Positions 45,477 to 57,032 of a stretch of 64,000 nt of DNA are shown one piece after another. The first letter of the stretch is position 1. Each line of letters starts with the position of its first letter. Origin of the DNA: Laguncularia racemosa (Eukaryota; Streptophyta; Magnoliopsida; Myrtales; Combretaceae); contig JBBMOL010000140.1 in assembly GCA_037954665.1 (NCBI GenBank), positions 310,001 through 374,000 of the forward strand. Reading direction: 5' to 3'. The notes under the pieces were generated by a model, which worked only from the letters and a program-made list of their open reading frames with translations, made no database searches and was not told the DNA's origin. The position numbers and the translations under genes were made by a program.

Positions 45477-46970
45477 TGATAAGTGTGTAAAACCGCACCT
45501 TATCTTAACTAATTCTCCATTAATTGACATGAGATTGGCATAAAAATGTGATGATAAGTATTAATTTAATGTAGAAATCTCATATCGGTGATCAACATAT
45601 GGAAATGCTTGGTTATAAGAGTTCCTAACACAATTTCCTTGAGTTTATATTACAAATAACTTAGTTTTATCACCTTTATTACATGACCATGGGTAACTAA
45701 TTGAAGGGTAACCCCTAGTAGTCAATTGAAGAAGAAAATGAATAGAGATTTCTAAGGATTGGGCCTAGTAGCCAAATGGCAACCTAGATGACATCCAATT
45801 GATAATTAGGAAATCAGGCGACCAACTATTAGCAAGCCATCCAAACACTATGGAGAACTGAAAAATGCATAAAACTAAAACTCACTACCTTTTAAACAGT
45901 GGGGTTTCTAGCATCTAAACAATAGCACTAGGGTTTTTCTCATCCAAAACGTTGTGTTTGATTTAATGGAGTTAAATTTCAACAAGTGTCTAACATTCGA
46001 AAGGTGAGCTTGCTACCATCCAATCGCTAGTTACGAAATATAAATACATTCTTTTCCTCATTTGCAAAGACTTAAAATAGATATAAACGGTTTAAGGTTT
46101 TAGAGAACACGAATTGCTTCAGCTTTCAATGTATTTAGGTCATTTTTAGTATAGATTTTGATTTCTTTTGTAATTTTCTTAGTTTAGATGATGCTACCTT
46201 AGGTTTGTAGTGGGGTTTAGTACTTTCAAGGCATTAGGTAGAGGATTCAAGCATTGGATGTTATGGAATTTGGGAATTTTGGTTTTAAGTTCATCAATGC
46301 TAGCTCTAATGAACATGGGTTTCTTCTTTAACTCACATTCTATTATATTAAATGCTAGCTCCATGCTTATGTCATGTGTATTGTGTTGTGTACTTTATCT
46401 TCCATAAATATGGTTAATTGTGATTAATTGTTGCTATAAGGGTTGTGTGATATTGAATGAAGTTGAGTTGTTGTTGAATTAGAGAAATTTTGTTGTGCAT
46501 AAATATAGAATTTTAACTAGTCCAATGGAAAAATAGGTATAACATATTTGGAGCAATTTGTTATCAGTGGAATAAATGTGGCTCTCTACAATTATGCATT
46601 ACCTCTTGTTATCCTATAGCGTTTAGCTACTTAATTGAGTTTAAGGACCCTTAATAGAGCTTAGGACTCCAAATTCTTACAATGTTGGATTGGTGGATTA
46701 TGGCACTATAGTTCTAGTAATCACATTGTGCTTTAAGAAATTAGACTTGAATTTCAATGTTAGCTAGATTAACTAATGTAGATGAGAAATTGGTAAAACA
46801 ATACCCCCTATTACATGATAGACCACAACACAAGAGCAAGTTGTGAGTTTAATAAGTGTGATTAAAATTCATAATTATATTAACACAAATATCTTTCAGG
46901 CATGGTAACAACAATTTCAAGAAATTGAAACACAACACCTATCATCTGTAACTTAAAAGTATCCAACCCA
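45477..46970 (+). repeat. LTR-like arm, left, plus orientation
   Basis: It begins TGATAAGTGTGTAAAACC. It shares diverged homology in the same order with the reverse complement of 47300-49046: ctagct...catgaacatgaa-type sequence near 46290 and atgtggctctctaca near 46577. The inner end is not sharply defined. No PBS or coding sequence. Confidence 0.55.
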
Positions 46971-47299
46971 AATTACTATGAATGTGCTAAAACCCACACT
47001 TTGTTGCATTGCTAGATTTTCTTACACTTTAGTTTTAATTTAATGATTGACAATGCTATTTTTGATTTGCTTAACTTGGTTTAGTATCAATATAGTCTAG
47101 TACTAAGTTGACCTTTTTCTTCCTTTTTTGTTTCCTCAGAAAAAATAAGATCTTGTTTTACTTACCCTACAATACTAAATTGACCGTTACACTAACCGTT
47201 TTTACCACCGATTCCATTATTTTTCTTAAAATTGCAAGCTTAGTCAATTAGTGTGTACCATTTCCACTTTAAAAAGGAGCTAATTGTTTTCATTAGTGT
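46971..47299. other. Middle segment between the two LTR-like arms
   Basis: AT-rich. It includes gtgctaaaacccacactttg (about 46985), resembling the arm starts, so another LTR fragment may lie here. Confidence 0.35.
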
Positions 47300-49046
47300 G
47301 TCACATGTGGAAGTGTGGTGTAGCTTACTAGCATACCGATGGTGCAATAGCATGGGGTGATTGCTAAGGTTGAATTTTACATAAGGAGGAAAGTGTAGAA
47401 GACTAAACTAAGTACTAGATTATGGTGGTACTGATCTAATCAATGCAAACTAAAATTAGTTGATTGATTCAAAAGCATCCCAATGAAACAAAATGAAAGA
47501 AATTCAATAATAATACTAAGCATAGAACCTAGCAATTTCTTAGAATAGGATGGGACTTTAATAAACAATTAGATAGGTTATGCTTCAACAATCCTTTGAA
47601 ATTCTTATTACCATGGCATAAAGATATTTGTATTAGTCTAAACTTAAGTTTTGACAATACTCATAGAACTCACATCAAGCTTTTGCATGGTCAATCCTAT
47701 TATGTAGCAAGAATAAGGAATATGGTATTACCAATTCCTCATCTATGCATTACTTCCAATTATCTAAACCCTGTCATGACTTAGGTAATCTAGCTAAAAT
47801 TGGGTCTCAATCCTAACCACATAATGCTTAAGTAAGTATTAAGACCATGTTACCCTAATATACAAATTTGACATTATAAGAATTGAGGTTCCTAGATTCT
47901 AGTTAGGGTTTTTGCATCCCATTACAATAGTTAAACCTTATAGGTCAACAGGGGTTGATACCACATGTAGAGAGCCATGATACTTCCCATGATAATGGAT
48001 CACTTTACACTCAAGTTGTACCTACTATTCTCTAAAACTAGCTAAATCATCAAGTTTACACATAATATAATATCAATATCTCATTAGCAATAATCATTTC
48101 ATCACATTTCCACACAACTTAATATACACAATAAGCTCAAAACATCACATTCATGGCAAATAGAGAATTAAGCACAAGTACACATGAACATGAACTAAAT
48201 ATTGCATTAAACATGAAAAGAAATGAGTTCAAAATACAAAACCAAGCTCCCTTTGCTAGCATTGAGGAGTTCCTCCAAGATATACCCAAATGTTCTGTAA
48301 AATGCAATGGAATCTACAAACTCATGCCTTGAAACAACCAAATCTACCAGAACTCTAAGCTACTACTAACATTATCAAAGGAAAATACAAGAAAAATGCT
48401 AATGTATACTAAAAACGACTCTAATATAGTCTATTGAGGAAGAAAAAACAAAGCTAAAACCCTAAAGAACTAAAACCTCTCATATGTTCTCCTTTATTCC
48501 CACTTCCATAGGAAATAAAGCGCAACTTTATAGTACAAGGTTATCGATTGAACAGTAAGGGTGCTAACATTTGAACGGTAGACACGTTTCATCTTCTAAT
48601 TGCTTCTTCATTTAATGAAACACTAAATTTTACTTCATTTTGTCTGAAACCCTAATTAGGGTTTAGTGGCACCAACTAGATGACTTCATGACAGTGCATT
48701 CGACAATAAAATACCATCTTAGCACCATCTCCGATTTGCAAAATGTAGCATCACAATGTCTTAAACGTGGTATTATCAGCCAAACAGTAGGTTTGCTTCT
48801 TGTAAGGCTCATCCCTTTCCTTTGCCAATTGAACGACATGGACAAAAATGTGAAAACAATTTAATGTTTTTTCCATGAACTAGCAAGTATTTGTGCTTGA
48901 ATTGATCAAAAGGTGATTTTTCACTTTTGTTAATCAATTCTGTGTGATTTGCATAGTAAATCAAATACATTTATCTCATTTTTAACATAAATCACATATA
49001 AAAACTAAAGAAATTAGGATAAGTGTATGGTTTTACACACTTATCA
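47300..49046 (-). repeat. LTR-like arm, right, minus orientation
   Basis: On the minus strand it begins TGATAAGTGTGTAAAACC at 49046. It carries the same blocks as the left arm and a block at 48150-48310 also present at 28290-28450. The short frames at 47596-47784 and 48663-48845 have no motif. Confidence 0.55.
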
Positions 49047-49170
49047 ATGGAGAAGCAATTACGCAGGATATCATCTAGCAAGTAGGAAATGGAAACAATA
49101 TTGATGTGTGGTCTTTTCCTTAGGTTCCTTCATTAAAAGATTTTAAGGTAGTTGAAAGCTAAAAGTTGGG
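49047..49170 (+). pseudogene. LINE, piece 2
   Basis: The frame gives NGEAITQDII, stop, QVGNGNNIDVWSFP, stop, VPSLKDFKVVES, which is the segment that follows SWAW in plant L1 ORF2 (..W.VGNG..I.VW.DPW.P). Both stops are TAG where Trp is expected. It therefore continues piece 1 at 33400. Confidence 0.7.
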
Positions 49171-49471
49171 GTAGACTTCGAGGGGGCAAAAGGGGCCTTA
49201 TTGTAACCCCTGTGACTAGGGATGTGAAAAAAAATTAATAAGATTGATTTATTATAAAAGTAGGAAATATGTATTGTATTTATATTTTAAGCATAAATAT
49301 TGCCATAAAATTGGACATAGCTAAGTGTTTACTCTAATGGGTTCAATTCTCATTAAAGTTGCTTTTACTTTTTTTAAGTTACATTTTTTGTCTATCTTTT
49401 AATAAATGGTTTTTATTTTCTTTTTCCATCATAACTAATAAAATTAAATTTCATTAATAAACAAATGAATA
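49171..49471. other. Spacer, probably LINE-derived and AT-rich
   Basis: No clear frame. It includes ttattgtaacccctgtgactaggg (about 49199), a TE-like word. Confidence 0.35.
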
Positions 49472-51194
49472 AATATCACATTTGATACCTTAACTTTTTC
49501 TTTTTTGCAATTAACTACCTAAAGTTTCAAATTGTTAATTTACTACCTGAACTTTGTCTATTTTTGCAATTAACTTCCTAAACTATACCCCTTCTTACAA
49601 TGAACTGCCTGAACTTTTCTCATTTTTAGAATTAACTACATTACCCATATACTATAAATGTCCTAAAAAAGTTTATAGGTAGTAAATTTACACTCTTAAA
49701 CTTTAAGTAGTTAATTGCAAAAGTGAACAAATGATATCGATCTATCCTCTATCGTAAACCTATAAGCAAGTGCACTTATCGATTTTTATAGTATAGTGAA
49801 TAATATTATCGAGTGTCAATTTTACAAGGACTATGAGTATTAGTAATTATCATTTTCCTATTATTTAATTTGCAAAATCAAATGAAGCAAGGAAACGAGA
49901 AGTAAATTTTAATAAAAAAAAAACTATTCCTAAAAGCATACCTGAATATTGAATCCTCCTAAAACTACTAATACAATTAACTAATTATTATTCAATTCCA
50001 TTATTGTATTCTTGAATAGTGGAAATTCTTATATTAAACTAATAGCTCTCTTGAGTCTCCTAACTCCTAATTTCAAGTTGATTAATTGGAATATCTTCTT
50101 AATTAAAACCCCTAAAATTGTATTACTTTTGATCTATAAATTACATTATTAGGTTTAACCCTAATTTAGAATATTTATGTTATCCTATCTCTAGGATTGC
50201 ATGCAACTCGGTCCAATTATATTAGTTCTACTGAAACATAAGATCTCTCAATCTCTATATATAAAATCAAACTTTAAACTAATACGCTAGCAAAATTAAT
50301 TTGAAAACAATAAAGCACACATAATTGGATCACAAGAGTGTTAATAACTTCATTGAATAATGAACTAAAAATTACATGTTCATACTCAAGTACAAAAGAA
50401 AATTAAGCTAACATCATATTGAAATTAAAAGTAAAACTATAGAAATAATGCATAAAGAAGAACATCAGTAAAGTAATAATAATAGTAAAATTTATAACTA
50501 TGCTATTACTAATCTAAACTTCTATCTCCCTATAGCTAAAATTCTATACCCCTTTTATATTAGTCAAACACCTCCTACCTAGGAAAGTTGTAGTTTCCCA
50601 AAATAAAATTAAAATCTTTATAGATGAGGAAACATTGCTTCAACAGGCAGGAATAACTTCTCTAGGAAGTAGAAAACTTAGCTTCTGGTAGATGGAAATT
50701 GAATCTTTAGATTAAATAACTCTTTAAGAAAGTAAAGTTGAGCTTGGAAAATTAATTTAGAAAATAAAATCTCTGCTTAGCACAGATATGGCATGGTTGT
50801 GTAAATGTCTATATACCCTTTGTCTAGAAATTCTCCCAAAATTTTCCTTCATACTTCATGATACAAGCGTGTATACAACCTCTTACATGGTTGGTCCATC
50901 AAGCTCTTTTCTTGTATTGTTCAACACGACTTTAGACATGACTATGTTGTGATCTATGTTAAGCTTCCTAATCTTATAACTTTGATATTTTTGCTTTGAA
51001 TTTCATACGATTTACGCGTAATTCTTCTATTTCATCAAAAATTACATTTCAAAGCTATGAAATCAAAACAAAGACTAATTAAGTGTAACATCCATCCAAT
51101 ATAAGAAAATTAAACTAAAGACTATTATAAATATTGCAAATAATAAGTATTTTATAACACTTATCAATAAAGTTCAAGTATCTAATGTGATATT
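49472..51194. mobile_element. Foldback MITE-like element, split by a solo LTR
   Basis: The left arm (49472-49560: aatatcacatttgatacctt, then gcaattaactacctaaagtt) is the inverted counterpart of the right arm, which runs from about 49673 to 49731 and continues at 51172-51194. Net length without the LTR is about 283 bp. The inverted arms and lack of coding sequence suit a MITE. Its own target duplication is not clear. Confidence 0.65.
49732..51166 (-). mobile_element. Solo LTR inserted in the MITE-like element
   Basis: On the minus strand it starts TGATAAGTGTTATAAAATAC and ends GATAGATCGATATCA, so TG...CA. The flanks acaaa (49727-49731) and ataaa (51167-51171) are a target duplication with one change. 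The end sequence with caagtgcacttatcg and tagtatagtg resembles the family C and Athila/Tat LTR 3' ends. The inverted arm of the MITE continues across it. Confidence 0.75.
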
Positions 51195-51799
51195 AACCTT
51201 AAAAAAATTATAGTCAACTAAATAATTTATTGTTAGATACTATTAACAATAAATAATAATTATATTTAATACTAAAAGTGTTTTAATTATATCACATAAA
51301 ACATTAGTAAATAATAGCAATCGTATTTTTTAAAGTACTAACAATTTCTTTCACTAATTATATTATGAAAAAGAATGGACATTATCAAATAATCGATTAT
51401 CTAATCATTTATATTAATTTTTTTATGGTATTACTAATAAAATAATCTTGTAAAATCAACATAAAGAAATTATAAAATATACTTATTTATATTATCTAAC
51501 CTTTTTCATTTTACTTGTAATTTTTTGTTTAAATACTTACAATTTATGTTTTGTTAACAACAAAACTTACATGAGTTTTATGATCACATTTTCTATAAAT
51601 TAGCAGTAATATTTCAATCAATACATATGTTCTAATGAAATGCCAAAAAGTTTATTCATTTAACCTTTTGTAAAGCAAAGTACATTGAACAGCTATAATC
51701 ATTTCATAAAAGAAGTACCTACTTCCATTCCATATTCAGTATTACATTGTGTTGAGGATGCACTTCTACATTTGCGCCTAGCTAAAAGAGATATGGACC
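51195..51799. other. AT-rich spacer, nothing recognised
   Basis: About 80 percent A+T by eye, with no frame or repeat arm. Probably TE-derived. Confidence 0.4.
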
Positions 51800-52970
51800 T
51801 CGTATCTAATTTAAAGGAGCTCAAACAGTTGGCAACTAAATAGAATTAGGCATTTGTTGTTTTCTAAGGAGACACTAGCCATCGAAAGAATCCCTTTTCC
51901 TACTTATACTTGTTTTCATGTCGTGGTTTAGCCTTGGGAGAAAAATGGAATGCGAAATCAAATTATCTTGATTTGTTGAATAAAGTGGATAAATCTAAAC
52001 CAAATGAAGCCTCTTCTTCCTTTGTTGCAGATTCAAGATTGTGGAAAACTATTTGGAGCCTGCAAGTTCCTTCAAAACAAAAGCAACATTTGTGGCATGT
52101 TTGCATAAATTCTTTAGCTTCTAATAGCATTTTATTTTGCAAAAAAATCAAATCTTGCCCTAGATGCTTTGCTTACAATGGAGAAGAGACAGTTAAACAT
52201 TTGTGTTTCCATTGTGAATGGGTTGAACCGATGTGGTCTACTATTGTTCAAGTCAAAATAGTAGATATGGATACTTATAGGGCAGATAGATAGTCCAAAT
52301 CTCTTCTACTAAATGGCAACGTTTCTATGAGTAGCAAGCAGCAAATGTGAAGTACAATTTCTATTATTCTCTAGCATGCTTGGAATCACATGAATGATTG
52401 TGTGTTTAATCACAAACAACCAAATCCAAAAATTGTAATCTCAAATATAAGGAATGAGCTAGAATTGTTTAATAAAGCTAATGTGGTTTCTTGAGCAATT
52501 TCTTTCAACCAAAACCAACTTAATTAGAGGAAGTGAATGGTGTCCTTCATCAAAAGAGTAGGAAAGGTGGACTTGGTATATCTACAAAGATGAAAATGAA
52601 AATTTGATCCAAGCTACAGCCATTCATATTTGTTCATCAGATTGTGAGGTTATTGAAGCTTTAGTGTTGTAGGAGGGTATGTTAGCTACAAGTCGAAAGA
52701 ATTAGAAGAAAATCATCCTGGAGATGGACTCAAAATGTATTTACATTCAACTTTCTAGTGGCAAACCTTTTTTCCTGGAGGATTAATGGCTAGATTGAAG
52801 ATTTCTTTTTCTTAAGAATTCTTCTGAAAAAGAATAAGTCATAGTTTCAGGGTTGATAAGCCCTCATCCAAGCTTTCATATCTTTTGTTGTTAGATTGGA
52901 ATCTTCGTACTTCTCTTTCTTCTGATAAATAAAGTTGATACTTTTTGGCTATATATATATATATATTCTT
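51800..52970 (+). pseudogene. LINE, piece 3: zinc-binding RT domain, RNase H-like domain and 3' tail
   Basis: It begins with LLFSKETLAIERIPFP and a KNG remnant (about 51855-51950). In the open frame 51910-52293 is the reverse transcriptase zinc-binding domain: RLWKTIWSLQVPSKQKQHLW and CPRCFAYNGEETVKHLCFHC (about 52155-52215). HAWNHMNDCVFNHKQPNPK follows (about 52377-52430), then an RNase H-like segment, KKIILEMDSKCIYIQL (about 52705-52755). A (TA)n run at 52950-52966 may mark the 3' tail. It is the C-terminal part of the same L1-type ORF2 as pieces 1 and 2. Confidence 0.75.
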
Positions 52971-53480
52971 TGAAATTCTCGTTCAGTTTGTTCAGCATAT
53001 CATTAGCAATCTTGAGTAGATCTTCTTTAACTGTAGCAATCATTTCTTCAGTCTTATTACCCATTGGTTTCTTTATTGAATCTTGCTCTTTAGGACAAAC
53101 CTTTCCTTCTACCATTTTGAGCTTCTCTTCGATGTTAACATGTTCAATGTCTAAATCCGATACGCATTCTATGTCTCCTCCTAAAGATTTTATCTGAGTC
53201 TCGTGGGCACCCATAAAGAACTAGCCTTTTAGTAACTGTTTCATAAAACATGTTCCTTCAGGCTTCATCCTCAATATTTTTTTTTGGAGGAAATTCATCA
53301 ATTTGCTTAAAGAGTTCCTCTGTATTTGGTGAGATTATCGGTAAAGGAATATACCAATTTTTCTTATGGAGTCTTAATTCATCTAAACTTCTGAATTCAT
53401 GATTAACAAAATCATTGATTTCTTCTTCACCTTTTTCCTTAAAAACTACAGGTAGTTTTTATTGATTTTGTCTTCTTTGT
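52891..53480 (-). pseudogene. Unrecognised degenerate minus-strand reading frame
   Basis: On the minus strand a frame from about 53470 reads VVFKEKGEEEINDFVNHEF and NWYIPLPIISPNTEELFKQI, then a stop. A neighbouring frame (53214-52891) is Lys/Glu-rich and probably helical (VNIEEKLKMVEGKVC, EMIATVKEDLLKIANDMLNK). I do not recognise the family. It could be a retroelement Gag-like protein or a host gene fragment. It overlaps the LINE 3' end on the other strand. Confidence 0.3.
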
Positions 53481-55067
53481 GTCTTGAACTCTTTGTGTCC
53501 CTTTTAGCTTGCTCAAGATTACCTATGATACACCAAAGATCCCTAAAGTTACTACAAGTCTCCAAAAAAGCCTAATCGCATATACTTAACTTCTAATTAC
53601 TATACTTTTTTTTTGTCCCGTTTCTTTTCTAATTTTTATGTTCCTTATATCATTGTGATCATTATTCCGAAAAATATTCAAGTACTTTAAGATATCAAAC
53701 CTACTAGATTCCCCAAAATTATAAAAAATTCCCATTCATTAACCTATCTATTCTTATATTATTGTAATTTCCTTATTTAAGCTAGATTATATTAAATGCT
53801 CAACTAAACATCACATTTCCTATTAGTAGCTACAAGATTCCAAAGCATCATATCCAATTCATAAAAATAGGTTTATAACCCCTAATTAATTAGCTAAACA
53901 CTCATTTACTTTAAAATACCTCCAACAAGGGCTATTTATGTAAATACTAAATAAACTTAAATAATTTCATGAAAATTTCAATAAGTCTATATTATATTGT
54001 GATTTTCATAAATTAATTTTCTTCATATCCTATTTTTACTAAATTATACTTTAGCCCTAAAAATAGCTTAATTTGCAAAATAACTAAATTTATTTGAAAA
54101 ATAAATATAACAAATTGGTTGGTCATAGTTTCTTTTTTTTTTTAATTTAACTTTATTTATGACAATTTTCTACATGTGTGCAATAGCTTATATTAAAATT
54201 TTATAGTACAAAAAACATTGTTTACATTTTTGAGAAATTCATTTTCCTTTTGTTAAAGAGGATGTTTTTATTAAGGAACCCGTATTTCAACACCTCAAAT
54301 TAAAATTATAAAAATGCCACATGAATCTATATTGAAAAATATTATAGAATGCTTGAAATTGTCATTTTCTAGAAATATTTGATATTACAAAAATAAAATG
54401 AAAAATATTTAGCAAAAATGGCTAGAATGGGTATGTTATACTACTCTAAGAGCCACACTTCCTAAGGGATGGGGGTGTTGCAAAAGTAGGTGCATAGCCT
54501 TGATCATTCAAGTAGGGTGGTTTGGTTTTAGTTGAGTTTGATTTTAATTTTGGTATTTTACCAAATTGAGCTTCTTAAGTTTACTAAGCAAGATTCTAGT
54601 AATTAGATGATAGCTAACACTCCCATTAAAGACTTAGAGGTGATTAAAACACTTTATCTCCATCTCTAGATGTAATTTAGAAGCTTGAGAGTGTGTTGAT
54701 CTTTTGATACTCAATGGAATTAGGAAAAGAAAAGTCGCAAGGAAGAAGAGAGAGACAGTTGCATGTGGAAGGAGAGTGAAGGAGAGAGAGGTTTGATAAA
54801 TTTTTGCATATATTTGACTAGGATGTGATGGGATTTTGTGAGATATTTTGCAAGATCTCCCATGATTTAAGGGATTCTTTGTACTTTAGGATTTTCTTAA
54901 GATTTAAGAAGGATTATGTAAGATTTTAAGCAACCTTAAGAGCTTTGTATGGGCTTTGGTAGTGTTGTATTGAGAATTTCTAAGTAGTTGAATCACTCGC
55001 AAGAAAAGAGCAATAAGCTATTTGGGGGGGGGCTGCTAAAAGTTACTTCGGCATAGCCACTCCGATA
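53481..55067. other. AT-rich region without recognised genes
   Basis: Diverged AT-rich sequence. A gggatgggggtgttgc stretch at about 54467 and a run of G at 55025-55033 are the only GC-rich points. The last 60 bp (cggcatagccactccgatac) plus 59061 onward look like parts of an LTR interrupted by D2. Confidence 0.4.
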
Positions 55068-55072
55068 CCTAA

Positions 55073-55971
55073 TGATGTGCCTAAATGATCAAATTCAAGC
55101 ACATGAAACCAATTGAAGAACCACTTCACCAAATCCCAAAAATGACATGAAGAACAAACTTCAAAACCTTAAATGTCCAATGATAATCACACAAGTAACA
55201 ATGATAATGACAATTCACAATTTGCAACTTCCAAAATGGATTACACTAAACACAATCAAAAGGATATGAAATCAATTGAATTCCAACCCTAAAATTGCGT
55301 GAAAATTACAATAAAAGATAAACTAATTCCTCACCAGATATGACTCATTAGTAAGGAATTAGGATGGATTTGATGTTGTTGATATTACACACAACAAGGA
55401 TCAAATCCCCACTTGCCACACTTCACTTAAGAAATGATAAGAGTATGTGAAAATGGAGGCAACCCTCACGTTTTCCAATATGAAAAATATGGTTCCAAAA
55501 GCTCCCACAAACCTTACTTTAGCAAGTATTTATACTTGCTCTAATTAGGGTTAAAATGTCAAAAAAATTACGTCTATGCCACTAATGTGGCCGGTCTTAA
55601 TTCAACAAATACAACTAAATAAAATGTCCCAAAATGATTACAAGATAATCAGTTTAAATAAAAATAACAAACACAAAGATAATCTTCAAAGAGCCGGTTC
55701 TTTAAGTCAATTAAATTTGTTGGTCTAGCTCATCTTCAGTTTAGGTCGATCTATAAAAACCTACAAGCTGAGTCTTAGTGAGTTTGTCCATTGCCCTGTA
55801 AGGCCCAACAAGTATGCCTACTGGAATACACAACACATAAGTAATAGAAAAGAGGTTAGTATACAAATAATTCCGGGGTCGGTTTGTTCAAAGAGGACCC
55901 TCATCGTCAAGATTCAAAATCCTTTGTCTCTTGCCTTAATGATAGGTCTTGTAGGATTTTGATTCCTATCA
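55073..55971 (-). repeat. 3' LTR of D2
   Basis: 899 bp, closely matching 58156-59055. The tail frame enters it across 55971. Confidence 0.9.
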
Positions 55972-57032
55972 TCTCCTCGGGCCTCAAAAAGATTTATCCT
56001 TAAATTTAAAAAATCAAGTGCAGTAGAGACTTTGTATCGTCCTAGCAAGTTATCTGAAGAATTATCACTATAGTATCCTAGTATCTGAAATACCATAGGG
56101 GGTGATTGCTTTCTCTCCTCCATTTCTAAGATATACCTCATCCACAACACACATAATGGTCCATCATCCACTAAGACCTCCCCTATCTTAAACTGTCCCA
56201 CTGATATTATTTTCTCCTTTCCTGTTTCACCTATATGTCTTTAACCCTCTTGGCCATCTGATGGTTTACTCAGTTGACTATGAACCTCATAATCCTCTGA
56301 TAGTAGACACATCTGCCTCTAAATAGTTTGGTCCTCTAAAGGTTGGCTCATCTGACTATGAACCTTAGAAACCTCTGATGGTTAGCTCATTTTACTATAA
56401 ACTTCGAGAACCTCTAAAGGTTGGCACACCTGTTTCTGAATAGTTTGGTCCTCTAATGGATGGCTCGTGTGACTATAAATCTCAAGAACCTCTAAAGGCT
56501 GGCATATATGTTTTTAGAAGGTTTGATCTTCTGATAGTTGACTTATCTGTGTTTGCATCTTTTGGACCTCTGATAGCGACATAGGGTTCAATACTATACC
56601 TTTACCATCCTGTTAGAACATATAAGTATTTTTATACCCATCATGTAATACCATCATATCATACAACCATAGCCTGCCAAGCAATATATGGGATGTACAC
56701 ATAGAAAGAATATCACATTCAATCTCATCACAGTATTTATCCCCTATACTGAAAGGTACCCTAGCCCTTTGGGTCACATGAAGACTCTCTTGATCATTCA
56801 ACCAATGTAATGTATAGGGTTTAGGATGCGAGGTAATTACAAGTTTCAATTTCGATACTAATGAGGCAGCTACCACATTAGTATAACTACTACCATAAAC
56901 AATAATGACACAGAAGTTTCCTTGTACCGTATAAAAGATATGGAACAAATTTTCTCTTTGTCCATCATCCATGGTTGGAGAAGTCAATACTTGATGTACT
57001 AAATTAGTAGAAGTATACAAATCATTTGGCAT
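55914..57032 (-). pseudogene. D2 protein: retropepsin, repeat array and tail
   Basis: The start at 57032 (MPNDLYTSTNLVHQ) corresponds to D1's start. The protease part includes QRENLFHIFYTVQGNF, SHPKPYTLHWLNDQ, RVPFSIGDKYCDEIECDI and HILLGRLWLYD. The catalytic segment reads IIVYGSSY, so the Asp-Gly-Gly of D1 and of related chromoviruses is lost. The repeat array is at 56255-56605, and the tail 56201-55914 carries YILEMEERKQSPPMVFQILG and RINLFEARGDDRNQNPTRP. Several stops interrupt the array, but all parts share one frame. Confidence 0.8.
56255..56605 (-). repeat. 39-bp tandem repeat array in D2
   Basis: Plus-strand unit starts are at 56255, 56294, 56333, 56372, 56411, 56450, 56489, 56528 and 56567, an exact 39-bp spacing throughout. 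Units begin cctct(g/a)a on the plus strand. The period equals 13 codons, and the array is in frame with the protease. Confidence 0.92.

Noticed and set aside
45477..49046. DNA transposon with terminal inverted repeats
   Set aside because: The flanks gaata and atgga do not form a target duplication, no transposase is present, and homology continues between arms well beyond the termini, which fits two inverted LTRs better.
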